A program made the position numbers and the translations under genes. From Amycolatopsis sp. A133 (GTDB lineage: Bacteria; Actinomycetota; Actinomycetes; Mycobacteriales; Pseudonocardiaceae), in the NCBI RefSeq assembly GCF_031082405.1, contig NZ_JAVHJU010000001.1, positions 186,001 through 250,000 on the forward strand: a stretch of 64,000 bases of DNA. Direction: 5' to 3'. Position 1 is the first letter of the stretch. Each line of letters starts with the position of its first letter. Of this stretch, positions 1 to 7,889 are shown piece after piece. The notes beneath the pieces were generated by a model. The model saw nothing but the letters and a program-made list of their open reading frames with translations. It ran no database searches and was not told the origin of the DNA.

Positions 1-829
1 ACACGATCAGGACGGGGACGGTGCCGATGGTGGCGGCGGTGAGCACGAGCGTGTAGTCGGTGGTGTAGCCGCTGGCCAGGGTGGACAGTGCGGTTTGGAC
101 GGTCGGGTTCTCCGGCACCAGCACCACCAGCGGCCAGAAGAAGTCGTTCCAGGCCTGCATGAAGGTGAACAGCCCGAGCACCGCCGCGGCCGGGCGGGCC
201 GCGGGCAGTGCCACGTGCCAGAACAGCCGCAGCGAGCCGCAGCCGTCCATCCGGCCGGCTTCCAGCAGCTCCAGCGGCAGCGCCCGCTCGAAGTACTGGC
301 GCATGAAGAACACGCCGAACGCGGTGACCAGGCCGGGCACGATCACCGCCTGCAGCTGCCCGGCCCACCCGAAGTCGGCCATCATCATGTACAGCGGCAC
401 CACGCCCAGCTCGGTCGGGATCGCCTGGGTGGCGACCACGACGAGCAGCAACGCCGTCCGCCCCCGGAACCGCATCTTGGCGAAGGCGAACCCCGCCAGC
501 GTCGAGAACAGCACCACCGACACGGTGATCGTGCCCGCGACGATCAGCGAGTTCCCCAGCGCCAGCGCGAAGTCCGTCTGGTCGAAGACGCGGGCGATGT
601 TCTCGAACAGGTGCCCGCCCGGCACCAGGACCGGCGGCACGCTCCCGACCGCCTCCGTCGTCTGCGAGGAGACGACGAACGACCAGTACACCGGGAACGC
701 CGAGCCGGCCAGGATCGCGATCAGCGCGGCGTAGGTCCACGGGCTCGCGATCCGCTTCCCGATCCGCCGGATCCGCCCCGGCGAGGCGGCCGGCGGCGCG
801 GGCGCGGCCGGGGTCAGCACGGTGGTCAT
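1..829 (-). CDS. Sugar ABC transporter permease, MalG/CebG-like (3' part cut by window edge)
   Basis: Inner-membrane permease of a carbohydrate ABC importer (MalG branch). The reading frame runs from an ATG at 829 off the left edge, so the C-terminus is missing. A cytoplasmic basic N-terminus (GRIRRIGKRIASPW) precedes a first membrane segment. The EAA loop that contacts the ATPase is visible as EAGRMDGCGSLRLFWHVALP, followed by further hydrophobic segments. It is the last gene seen in an operon with the MalF-like permease (9 bases upstream) and the binding protein. No ATPase is present in the visible part; actinomycete sugar importers of this type often share one MsiK-type ATPase encoded elsewhere. 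The CebG assignment rests on the binding protein and the upstream operator, so the substrate is inferred. Confidence 0.9.
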   Translation of the reverse strand, partial: MTTVLTPAAPAPPAASPGRIRRIGKRIASPWTYAALIAILAGSAFPVYWSFVVSSQTTEAVGSVPPVLVPGGHLFENIARVFDQTDFALALGNSLIVAGTITVSVVLFSTLAGFAFAKMRFRGRTALLLVVVATQAIPTELGVVPLYMMMADFGWAGQLQAVIVPGLVTAFGVFFMRQYFERALPLELLEAGRMDGCGSLRLFWHVALPAARPAAAVLGLFTFMQAWNDFFWPLVVLVPENPTVQTALSTLASGYTTDYTLVLTAATIGTVPVLIV

Positions 830-838
830 GTCCGCTCC

Positions 839-1759
839 TCAGTCCGTTTGGATGCGCCGGGTCACCAGGTACGACAGGGCCGCGACGAGGATCGTGGCCA
901 CGGCCAGGATCAGCGCGATCGCCGAGCTGTAGCCGAAGTCGTACTTGGTGAAGCCCTGTTCGTAGAGGTAGAGCGCGGCGGTCTGGAACTGCCGGTCCGA
1001 TCCACCGGTCGCGGCCGCGGTGCCGGGGTTGAACAGCAGCGGCTCGGCGAGCAGCCGCATGTTCCCGGTCGTCGCGATCACCGTGGAGAAGATGATCTGC
1101 GGCCGCAGCAGCGGGACGGTGATCCGCCAGAACTGCTGCCACCCCTTGGCGCCGTCGAGGGTGGCGGCCTCGTACATGGCCGACGGGATGGCCTGCATCG
1201 ACGCCAGGAAGATCAGCGCGTGGTAGCCGGTCCAGCGCCACACCACCATCGCCGCGATGGCGGTGTGCGAGCTGGCCGTGCCCGCCTGCCAGTCGACCTG
1301 CCCGGCGCCGAACCAGCTCAGCACCCAGTTGACCAGCCCGAAGTCCCGGCCGAACAGCTGCGCGAAGATGATCGTCACCGCCGCCACCGAGGTGATGTTC
1401 GGCAGGATCATCCCCATCCGGAAGAACATCCGACCGCGCAGCCGCCGGTTGAGCAGGTGCGCGATGCCGAGCGCGAACAGGATCTGCGGGATCGTGGTCA
1501 GCAGCCACAGGCTGACCGTGTTCCCCATCGAGTTCCAGAAGTACGGGTCGTGGAACAGCAGCTGCTCGTAGTTGCCGAACCCGATGAACTGCGCGCCTTC
1601 GGCGTCGATGAGGTTCCGCTTCTGCAGCGACACGAACGCCGTGTAGAGCAGCGGGAACAGCCCGAAGACGCCGAAGATGAGGAAGTACGGGCTGATGAAG
1701 CCGAACGGCGACAGCTTGACGTCCCACTTCTGCCGCCGCTCGGCGAAGGTGAGTGCCAT
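839..1759 (-). CDS. Sugar ABC transporter permease, MalF/CebF-like
   Basis: Permease of 306 residues, the usual length for the MalF type in Gram-positive sugar importers. It forms the membrane channel with the MalG-like partner encoded just downstream. Hydrophobic segments begin near residue 20 (SPYFLIFGVFGLFPLLYTAF). The EAA motif is seen as YEAATLDGAKGWQQFWRITV near residues 197-216. The ATG overlaps the TAA stop of the binding-protein gene by one base, so translation is probably coupled. The specific sugar cannot be read from this protein alone. Confidence 0.92.
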   Translation of the reverse strand: MALTFAERRQKWDVKLSPFGFISPYFLIFGVFGLFPLLYTAFVSLQKRNLIDAEGAQFIGFGNYEQLLFHDPYFWNSMGNTVSLWLLTTIPQILFALGIAHLLNRRLRGRMFFRMGMILPNITSVAAVTIIFAQLFGRDFGLVNWVLSWFGAGQVDWQAGTASSHTAIAAMVVWRWTGYHALIFLASMQAIPSAMYEAATLDGAKGWQQFWRITVPLLRPQIIFSTVIATTGNMRLLAEPLLFNPGTAAATGGSDRQFQTAALYLYEQGFTKYDFGYSSAIALILAVATILVAALSYLVTRRIQTD

Positions 1760-3039
1760 TACTTGATCTTCGCGAGGTCACCGACCAGCTGCTGCCACGC
1801 CGCCGCGCCGTCCTGCTTGCCCTGCTCGACGCGCTGCATCGCGTTGCCGAACTCGGTCTGCACGTCGCCGGCCTTCGGGCCCTGGTACTGCGGGTTCAGC
1901 TTCTTCGCCGCGTCGGTGAACACCTTGCCCACGGGCGCATTGTTGAAGAACGGGTTCGTGTAACCGGTGATCTTCGGGTCGTCGTAGAGCGACGGCACGG
2001 AAGGCAGCAGACCCTTGCTGGTGAAGACCTTCGCCTGCTGCTCGGGCGCGGTCAGCCACGCGGCGAGCTCCGCGGCTTCCTTGGTGTGCTTGCCCGACTT
2101 CGGCACGGTCAGGTACGAGCCGCCCCAGTTGCCGCCCCCACCGGGCACGCTCGCGATGTCCCACTTGCCCGCGGTGTCCGGCGCCTGGTCCTTGATCTTG
2201 GTCATCATCCACGCCGGGCAGGTGACGGTCGCGAACTGGCCCTGGGTGAAGCCGGTGTTCCACTGCGGGGTGCTGTAGAGCAGCCCGGCGCTCAGGTTCG
2301 CCTTGACCGCGTCGGCCACGAGGTCCCAGCCCTGGCGCAGCGCCGGGTTGCTGCCCACGATGATCTGGTCGTTCTGGTCGTAGTAGCCCTGCGGGGCCTG
2401 GCCGACGATCGCGTTGAGCACGGTCGGGCCGCCGTCCATCCACTTGACACCGTTCGGCGCCTGGGCCTGGAACCGCTTGCCCGCGTCGAAGAACGCCTGC
2501 CAGGTCGGCCAGAGCGCGGAGACGGCGTCCCGGTCCTCAGGCAGCCCGGCGGTCTTGAACATGTCGCGGCGGTAGCAGATGGCCAGGCCGCCGACGTCGG
2601 TGCCGTAGCCGATCTGCTGCCCGCCCTTGGCCAGCGACGCGGCCCACTTCCAGCCGAGCCAGCGGTCCTTGAGCTTGTCGCCGCCGACGGTGTTGAGGTC
2701 GACGAACTTGTCCGGCGTCGCCTTGAACTGGGCGACGTACCCGGTGTCGATGGCCTCGACGTCCGCGGCACCGGCGCCGGTGGCCAGGTGCGCGGCGAGG
2801 TTCTTGTGGTGGTCGGAGTAGGCGGCGGTCCGCTCGGTGATCTCGATGTCCGGGTGCGCCGCCTGGTACTCCTTGATCAGGTCGGTGTAACCGAAGTTGC
2901 CGAAGAGGCCGAGGCTCAGCTTGACCTTGCCGCCGGCGGCTCCGCTGTCCCCGCAGGCGCTCAGCGCGGTGATCGCGACGAGGGTGGTGCACACCCCGGC
3001 GATCAGGCGGATCCGGCGGTTTCTCGTTTTCGGGCGCAT
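1759..3039 (-). CDS. Extracellular solute-binding lipoprotein, CebE-like sugar-binding protein
   Basis: Substrate-binding lipoprotein (426 aa) of the importer encoded with it. The N-terminus is a lipoprotein signal: basic MRPKTRNRRIR, a hydrophobic stretch, and lipobox ALSAC with Cys29 as the likely lipidated residue. The body matches family 1 solute-binding proteins. Local resemblance (LSLGLFGNFGYTDLIKEY, GTDVGGLAICYRRD, NWGGSYLTVPKSG, WLTAPEQQAKVF) is closest, from memory, to Streptomyces CebE, the cellobiose/cellotriose-binding protein. A CebR-like palindrome lies about 47 bases upstream of the start. Cello-oligosaccharide uptake is therefore a reasonable inference. No beta-glucosidase is visible beside it, so a different oligosaccharide is possible. 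Confidence 0.9.
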   Translation of the reverse strand: MRPKTRNRRIRLIAGVCTTLVAITALSACGDSGAAGGKVKLSLGLFGNFGYTDLIKEYQAAHPDIEITERTAAYSDHHKNLAAHLATGAGAADVEAIDTGYVAQFKATPDKFVDLNTVGGDKLKDRWLGWKWAASLAKGGQQIGYGTDVGGLAICYRRDMFKTAGLPEDRDAVSALWPTWQAFFDAGKRFQAQAPNGVKWMDGGPTVLNAIVGQAPQGYYDQNDQIIVGSNPALRQGWDLVADAVKANLSAGLLYSTPQWNTGFTQGQFATVTCPAWMMTKIKDQAPDTAGKWDIASVPGGGGNWGGSYLTVPKSGKHTKEAAELAAWLTAPEQQAKVFTSKGLLPSVPSLYDDPKITGYTNPFFNNAPVGKVFTDAAKKLNPQYQGPKAGDVQTEFGNAMQRVEQGKQDGAAAWQQLVGDLAKIK

Positions 3040-3085
3040 GAGATCTCCGTTGTTCTACGGGCCGGTCGGGAAAACGCGGGTCCCA

Positions 3086-3099
3086 TGAGAGCGCTCCCA
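3086..3099. promoter_or_regulatory. CebR-like operator upstream of the sugar-importer operon
   Basis: The sequence TGAGAGCGCTCCCA is an imperfect palindrome with core GAGCGCTC. It differs by two bases from the Streptomyces CebR box TGGGAGCGCTCCCA. It sits 47-60 bases upstream of the binding-protein start, where it could block the importer promoter. The regulator that reads it is not proven; the adjacent LacI-family gene is the obvious candidate. Confidence 0.6.
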
Positions 3100-3136
3100 G
3101 CACCTCGCCGTCAAGTAACGAAATGATAACCTACCG

Positions 3137-3150
3137 CTGCGTTTACGCAG
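3137..3150. repeat. Short inverted repeat in the importer/regulator intergenic region
   Basis: CTGCGTTTACGCAG has 5-bp arms (CTGCG/CGCAG) around TTTA. It lies between the two stronger operators, so it may be a third regulatory half-site cluster or part of a promoter. No family assignment is possible. Confidence 0.3.
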
Positions 3151-3171
3151 CCAGAGATCGTGTGCTACAGA

Positions 3172-3185
3172 TGTAACCGGTTACA
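3172..3185. promoter_or_regulatory. LacI-type operator TGTAACCGGTTACA before the regulator gene
   Basis: This is a perfect 14-bp palindrome with central CG, the usual symmetry of LacI/GalR operators. It lies 15 bases upstream of the regulator's ATG and just before its GGAGG ribosome-binding site (3191-3195), so it is well placed for autoregulation. Its sequence differs from the CebR-like box at 3086, so the two sites may bind different proteins. Confidence 0.6.
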
Positions 3186-3200
3186 AGAACGGAGGTCGCC

Positions 3201-4244
3201 ATGGTCACCGCCCGCGAGGTCGCGCAGCTCTGCGGGGTTTCCGTCGCCACCGTGTCGCGGGTGTTCAACCGCCCGGCCACGGTCAGCGCGACGACGCGCG
3301 AACGCGTCGAGCGCGTGGCGCGGGACCTCGATTTTTCGCCGAACGAGTCGGCGCGGGCCCTGTCCCGGCAGCAGTCGGCGATGGTCGGGCTGGTCTGGGA
3401 CACCGACCACCGGCGCCCCGGCTGGCGACACCCGTTCCTCCAGGACCTGTTGCTGGGCCTCAAATCCGCGTTGAGCTCGCACGGCTACCACCTGCTGCTG
3501 CTCGCGACGAGCGACGACGCCCGCGACCGCCACCCGGGCGTGTCGCTGGCGGACCCGATCGCCTACGTCGGCATGACCCGGCGCCACCACCTGGCCGGGC
3601 TGGTGCTCATCGACAGCGGGACCGACGCCGAGGCGTTCACCGCGTTCGCCCAGTCCGGCTTGCCGTGCGTCGCCGTGGACGTCGCCCTCTCCGGACCGCG
3701 CGCGACTCACGTGACCTCGGACAACGCCGGAGGCGCGGCGGAAGCCGTCCGGCACCTGGCCGCACTCGGGCACCGCCGGATCGCGACGATCACCGGCCCC
3801 CGCGGCAACGGCCCCGCGGCCGCCCGCACCGAGGGCTACCGGCGCGGGCTGGCCGAAGCCGGGCTGCCGGTGAGCGAGGACCTCGTGATCGGCGGCGACT
3901 TCTACCGGGAGAGCGGATTCGTCGGCATGCGGCGGCTCCTGGCCCGCAAGGACCCGCCGACGGCGGTGTTCGCGGCCAGCGACGAGATGGCGGTCGGCGC
4001 CCTGCTCGCGGCCCGCGCGGCCGGCCTGCGGGTGCCGGCGGACCTGGCCGTGGTGGGCTTCGACGACATCGAGGTGGCGTCCCTGGTGGACCCGGCGTTG
4101 ACGACGGTGGCCCAGGACAAGCCGGGCTTCGGCACGGCCGCGGCGGGGGCACTGCTGGCGATGATCGAGAACGCGACGTCCCCGGAACCGGTGCTGCTGC
4201 CGACGAAACTGGTGGTCCGCGACTCCTGCGGCTCCCGGTCGTGA
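3201..4244 (+). CDS. LacI/GalR-family transcriptional regulator
   Basis: Sugar-responsive repressor of 347 residues. Residues 3-23 form the helix-turn-helix (TAREVAQLCGVSVATVSRVF). The hinge region follows (SPNESARALSRQ, near 50-62), then a periplasmic-binding-protein-like effector domain to the end (GHRRIATITGP; AASDEMAVGALLAARAAG; VVGFDDIEVASLVDPALTTV). The start at 3201 is supported by GGAGG at 3191-3195 with a 5-base spacer. The gene is transcribed away from the sugar importer, with palindromic operators between them, which suggests that it represses the importer and itself. It is not an obvious CebR orthologue, so ligand identity is open. Confidence 0.93.
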   Translation: MVTAREVAQLCGVSVATVSRVFNRPATVSATTRERVERVARDLDFSPNESARALSRQQSAMVGLVWDTDHRRPGWRHPFLQDLLLGLKSALSSHGYHLLLLATSDDARDRHPGVSLADPIAYVGMTRRHHLAGLVLIDSGTDAEAFTAFAQSGLPCVAVDVALSGPRATHVTSDNAGGAAEAVRHLAALGHRRIATITGPRGNGPAAARTEGYRRGLAEAGLPVSEDLVIGGDFYRESGFVGMRRLLARKDPPTAVFAASDEMAVGALLAARAAGLRVPADLAVVGFDDIEVASLVDPALTTVAQDKPGFGTAAAGALLAMIENATSPEPVLLPTKLVVRDSCGSRS

Positions 4245-4280
4245 GTGGTAACGCGGGTTAGAACCCGCCTTACCACTCAC
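4241..4280. terminator. Long hairpin terminator between convergent genes
   Basis: The left arm GTGAGTGGTAA plus GCGGGTT (4241-4259) pairs with AACCCGC plus TTACCACTCAC (4262-4280), with one C/C mismatch and a 2-base loop. It overlaps the LacI gene stop codon and serves the convergent monooxygenase gene from the other side, so it is likely bidirectional. No U-tract follows, as is common for high-GC actinobacterial terminators. Confidence 0.75.
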
Positions 4281-4311
4281 GACAAGCCGCGGCAGACTGA
4301 TGACCGGCGCG

Positions 4312-5418
4312 CTAGGCGGTGATCTTCGTGTCCCAGTCGATGTGGTGCGCGTACACCCAGCCGCGGTCTTCGCCGACGTCCTGGCCCGCGCTCGCCTTCA
4401 CCAGCTTCTCGACGCGCTCGCGGCGAAGTCCTTCGTACGCCGCGAAAGCCGACGCCGGGTCCGGGAGGTCGCGCAGGCACTGCGCCAGCACGACGCTGTC
4501 CTCCAACGCCATCGAAGCGCCCTGGCCGGCGGCCGGGGACGCGGCGTGGGCGGCGTCGCCGACGAGGACCATCTCGGGCGTCGACCAGACCCGCGTTTCC
4601 GGGACGTCGTACGAGTGGCCGCCGAAGACCTCGTCCCCCGTGGCGGCGATGATGTCAGCGCAGGGCAACGGATCGCCGTCGAACGCCGCGTGTGCGAACT
4701 CGCGCCAGCCCGCCGGGGTGACCGCGGCGATCTCCTCGCGGGACCGCTCGGCGTCCGGGATGCGGGCGAACCAGAAGGTCGCGCCGCCGGGGTCGGTGGT
4801 GAACCCGAAGGCCGCCCGGCTGCCGCGGACCATCCGGTAGATCCCGGGCGCGGCGGGCAGCCCGCCCGCTCGCGTGTAGCCGTACACGACGGTCAGCCCG
4901 GTGTACCGGGGGTCGTCCGCGGCCGGGTCGATGAGCTGCCGGACCACCGAGTGCAGGCCGTCCGCGCCGACGAGGACGTCGCCGGTCGCGGTGGTGCCGT
5001 CGGCGAACTCCGCCGTGATCCCGCCCGGGCCGGGCTGCGCGCGCACCAGGCGGCGACCGCGTTCCAGCGGGACACCGCGGCGCGCGGCCTCGTCCTGCAG
5101 GACGCGGTAGAGCGTCGCGCGGGTCAGGGTGCGCGGCACGTCGAGGCCTTCGGTGTCGAACTCCTGCCGCCCCACCGTCTCCCCCGTCGGGGCGACGAGC
5201 TCGACGCCGTACGCGGCGAACGAACTGTCGATCACCGGCCGGTCGGCGCCGATCGCGCGCAGGGCGTCCATGCCGTTGTGCATGATCGTCAGGAACGCGC
5301 CGATGTCGTCGCCACCTGCGGGATAGGCCTCGTACACGACCGGTTCGTGCCCGGCGAGCTTCAGCGCCATCGCCGTCACCGTGCCCGAGATCCCGCCACC
5401 CGCGACCAGTACCCGCAT
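4312..5418 (-). CDS. FAD-dependent monooxygenase (aromatic hydroxylase type)
   Basis: Flavoprotein of 368 residues in the PHBH/UbiH-like FAD_binding_3 family. The N-terminal Rossmann motif GGGISG (residues 7-12) binds the ADP part of FAD. DVLVGADGLHSVVR is the DG motif, and GDAAHAASPAAGQGASMALED near residue 290 is the GD motif that contacts the flavin ribityl chain. The length fits single-component hydroxylases. It stands alone between two terminator-like hairpins, and no neighbour suggests a substrate. Similar proteins include tetracycline- and rifampicin-inactivating enzymes, but nothing in this sequence singles out such a role. Confidence 0.88.
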   Translation of the reverse strand: MRVLVAGGGISGTVTAMALKLAGHEPVVYEAYPAGGDDIGAFLTIMHNGMDALRAIGADRPVIDSSFAAYGVELVAPTGETVGRQEFDTEGLDVPRTLTRATLYRVLQDEAARRGVPLERGRRLVRAQPGPGGITAEFADGTTATGDVLVGADGLHSVVRQLIDPAADDPRYTGLTVVYGYTRAGGLPAAPGIYRMVRGSRAAFGFTTDPGGATFWFARIPDAERSREEIAAVTPAGWREFAHAAFDGDPLPCADIIAATGDEVFGGHSYDVPETRVWSTPEMVLVGDAAHAASPAAGQGASMALEDSVVLAQCLRDLPDPASAFAAYEGLRRERVEKLVKASAGQDVGEDRGWVYAHHIDWDTKITA

Positions 5419-5448
5419 CTCGCGCCCCCCGTTAACTCCGCGTGCTCC

Positions 5449-5488
5449 GCGTGCCGCCGCCTGTGACGTTACCGTGGCGGCGGCACGC
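5449..5488. terminator. Hairpin terminator downstream of the ferritin-like gene
   Basis: GCGTGCCGCCGCC (5449-5461) pairs perfectly with GGCGGCGGCACGC (5476-5488) around a 14-base loop. It begins 6 bases after the stop of the ferritin-like gene on the minus strand and isolates that gene from the monooxygenase gene that follows in the same direction. Confidence 0.7.
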
Positions 5489-5493
5489 GGTGC

Positions 5494-6510
5494 CTACTCC
5501 TTCGCACCGCTGGTGGCGATGTCGCCGTTGAGGCCGCGCGGGTAGAAGCCGCCGGAGGACACCTTGTCCGGGTTCAGGTAGGCGATGTTGAGCACGCGCT
5601 CGGCGGAGCGTCCGAACGCGATGCCGTTGGCGTCGGTCGGGACGAGGTTCGCCTTGCCGTCCTTGAGGACGCCTTCGTCGTCGTCGGCCTTGCCGTCGAG
5701 GCTGTCGCGGGCGTCGGACATCTTGTTCGTGATGTCGCCGAGGCCGCGCTCGAACAGCGCCGACCGCACGATGCCCGCGTGGTACGCCTCGACCGCGAGG
5801 ATGCCCGCCGCCGCGTCGAGGAACGTCTTGTTGTTCACCAGCGGCGCCGCGCCCTTGTAGGCCGACACGCCGACGTCCTCGAACAGGTACGCGGCGAGCA
5901 GGAAGTTGTTCTCGCTCCCGAACGGGTCGAACGTCTGGCCCTGCTTGATCACCCCCGCGGCCTGCATGGCCGCGGTGAAGCTGTTCTGGAAGTCGATCTC
6001 CGGCTGCGCGACGGCCGCCTTGTCGAGCGCCTTGCGCAGGAAGGCCACGTGCGCGACCTCGTCGCCGGCGATCTCCTGGACGATCTGCTTGGTGTGTTCG
6101 CTCTTGAACTTCACCGCGTGCCCGCCGTTGACCCGGCCGAGGTTGCCGACGCCGTTGACGTACTTCTCGTTCAGCCCGTAGCCGTAGACGGCGAACGAGT
6201 ACAGGTTCGCCTCGAGGTACTCGAGGTTCAGCGCGAAGTTCAGCACGGCGGCGTCGCTCGCCGCCTCCTTCGCCGCGTCACCTCCCTGCTGCCCGTACTG
6301 CGACGTGGCACCGGCCGAGCCGAGGCCCAGCGACAGCGCCGTGCCGAGCGCACCGGCACCCGCGACGCCGAGCCCCGCCGCTCCCGCAGCCTTGAGGAAG
6401 CGGCGGCGGTCGGTCGCGTTCTCCGCGCTGCGCTCGATCAGCTGCTCTGTGTAGCGTTTTCCGAACACCGGGGGACGTCCTCTCGTGACGAGTTCGTCCA
6501 CCTCACCCAC
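5494..6510 (-). CDS. Tat-signal ferritin-like domain protein
   Basis: Exported protein of 338 residues with a ferritin-like four-helix domain. A twin-arginine-type signal (DRRRFLKAAG, residues 36-45) is followed by a hydrophobic Ala/Gly-rich segment ending near SAGATS. Metal-ligand-like motifs recur in the helices: LEYLEANLY, GDEVAHVAFL, LFEDVGVSAYKG and AVEAYHAGIV. This pattern is known from ferritin-like proteins related to the plant desiccation protein PCC13-62, whose exact function is uncertain. The GTG at 6510 gives a long pre-signal region; the in-frame GTGs at 6501 and 6486 are alternative starts. A hairpin terminator lies directly downstream, so the gene is probably monocistronic. Confidence 0.85.
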   Translation of the reverse strand: MGEVDELVTRGRPPVFGKRYTEQLIERSAENATDRRRFLKAAGAAGLGVAGAGALGTALSLGLGSAGATSQYGQQGGDAAKEAASDAAVLNFALNLEYLEANLYSFAVYGYGLNEKYVNGVGNLGRVNGGHAVKFKSEHTKQIVQEIAGDEVAHVAFLRKALDKAAVAQPEIDFQNSFTAAMQAAGVIKQGQTFDPFGSENNFLLAAYLFEDVGVSAYKGAAPLVNNKTFLDAAAGILAVEAYHAGIVRSALFERGLGDITNKMSDARDSLDGKADDDEGVLKDGKANLVPTDANGIAFGRSAERVLNIAYLNPDKVSSGGFYPRGLNGDIATSGAKE

Positions 6511-6584
6511 CGGTCATACGTACGGGGGAGGCCCCCGGCTCGGTCAAAACGGGAAAATTTTTGATCGACTTCCGTTTGCCCAGG

Positions 6585-7826
6585 TCAGCCGCGCTGCGCC
6601 ACCGCGAGCCGGACGCAGACGGCCAGCGCGCGGACGGCCTCCTCGACCTCGGCGAGCTTCGGGAAGGTCGGCGCGATGCGGATGACCGCGTCGGCCGGGT
6701 CGTCGCCGTGCGGGTGGGTCGCCCCGGCGGGGGTCAGCGCGACGCCGGCCTCCTTGGCCAGCCGCACGACCTCCTTCGCGGTGCCCTGCGGGACGGTCAG
6801 CGTGATGAAGTAGCCGCCGGTCGGCTTGGTCCAAGACGCCAGGTCGGCCAGCTCCTCGGTGAGGATCCGGTCGACGGCCGCGAACTTCGGGCCGATGATT
6901 TCGGCGTGCTTGCGCATGTGGGCGCGGACGCCGTCTTCGTCCTTCAGGAAGCGGGCGTGCCGCAGCTGGTTGACCTTGTCCGGGCCGATGGTGCGCTTGC
7001 CGGCGTTGCCGGTCCACCAGGCGAGGTTGGCCTCGGACGCGCCGAAGAAGCCGACGCCGGCCCCGGCGAGGGTGATCTTCGAGGTCGAGCCGAAGACGAA
7101 CACGCGGTCGGCGTGGCCGGCCTCGGTGGCCAGCGCGAGGACGTCCGCGAGCTCCGGCTCGGCGTCGGTCAGGTGGTGCACGGCGTAGGCGTTGTCCCAG
7201 AAGATCCGGAAGTCCGGCGCCGCGGTGCGCATGGAGGCGAGCCGCCGGACGACGTCGTCACTGAACGTGACCCCGGTCGGGTTGCTGTACTTCGGCACGC
7301 ACCAGATGCCCTTGACGGCCGGGTCTTCGGCGACCAGCGTCTCGACGACGTCCATGTCAGGGCCCTCGTCGGTCATCGCGACTCCGACGAGCTCGATGCC
7401 GAAGCGCTCGGTGAGCGCGAAGTGGCGGTCGTAGCCCGGGACGGGGGCGAGGAACTTCACCTGCGGCTCGTCGGCCCAGCGGCGCTCGGCGCCGGGCAGC
7501 TTGCTCAGCAGCGCCTGGACGACGGCGTCGTGCATCAGCTCGAGGCTCGAGTTGCCGGCGGCGAGCAGCTGGCCGGCGGGCACCTGCAGCGCGGGGGCGA
7601 AGATGCGGCGCAGCTCCGGCAGGCCGTTGAGGCCGCCGTAGTTGCGGACGTCGGTGCCGTCCTCGGCCTTGAAGGTGTCCTCACCCGGGAGGGCGAGCAG
7701 GGCGTTCGAAAGATCGAGCTGCTCGGGGGACGGCTTGCCGCGGGTGATGTCCAGGGAGAGGCCTCGGCCGACCAGGGCCGCGTAGTCGCTGCGGGCCGTG
7801 TCGACGTCGACGGAAGCAGTGGTCAT
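6585..7826 (-). CDS. Aspartate aminotransferase of the actinobacterial AspB (Rv3565-like) type
   Basis: PLP-dependent class I aminotransferase of 413 residues. Its order of motifs matches the distinct actinobacterial AspB family: LDITRGKPSPEQLDLSNALL near the N-terminus, NYGGLNGLPELR, PVPGYDRHFALTERFGIELV, and the PLP-lysine segment FVFGSTSKITLAGAGVGFFG. From memory these correspond closely to M. tuberculosis Rv3565. It would exchange amino groups between aspartate and 2-oxoglutarate, although substrate range in this family varies. The ATG at 7826 begins MTTASVDVD just before the conserved region. A longer frame runs upstream but lacks homology and would cross the divergent promoter. Confidence 0.88.
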   Translation of the reverse strand: MTTASVDVDTARSDYAALVGRGLSLDITRGKPSPEQLDLSNALLALPGEDTFKAEDGTDVRNYGGLNGLPELRRIFAPALQVPAGQLLAAGNSSLELMHDAVVQALLSKLPGAERRWADEPQVKFLAPVPGYDRHFALTERFGIELVGVAMTDEGPDMDVVETLVAEDPAVKGIWCVPKYSNPTGVTFSDDVVRRLASMRTAAPDFRIFWDNAYAVHHLTDAEPELADVLALATEAGHADRVFVFGSTSKITLAGAGVGFFGASEANLAWWTGNAGKRTIGPDKVNQLRHARFLKDEDGVRAHMRKHAEIIGPKFAAVDRILTEELADLASWTKPTGGYFITLTVPQGTAKEVVRLAKEAGVALTPAGATHPHGDDPADAVIRIAPTFPKLAEVEEAVRALAVCVRLAVAQRG

Positions 7827-7876
7827 GCCGTCAACGCTAAACCCGGCGTCGATACCATTTCGGGGCGGGTCCTGGC

Positions 7877-7882
7877 TAGGGT
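7877..7882 (+). promoter_or_regulatory. Likely -10 element of a leaderless transcript
   Basis: TAGGGT lies 7 bases before the GTG start at 7890, so the transcript would begin at or next to the start codon. No clear -35 hexamer is visible. Similar -10/start spacing recurs at the tetR, arsR and valS genes of this window. Confidence 0.5.
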
Positions 7883-7889
7883 GGTTGGT

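Noticed and set aside
95..1963. Long plus-strand open frame across the sugar permease genes
   Set aside because: Low-complexity Arg/Gln/His-rich translation; both permeases and the start of the binding protein are clearly encoded on the other strand.
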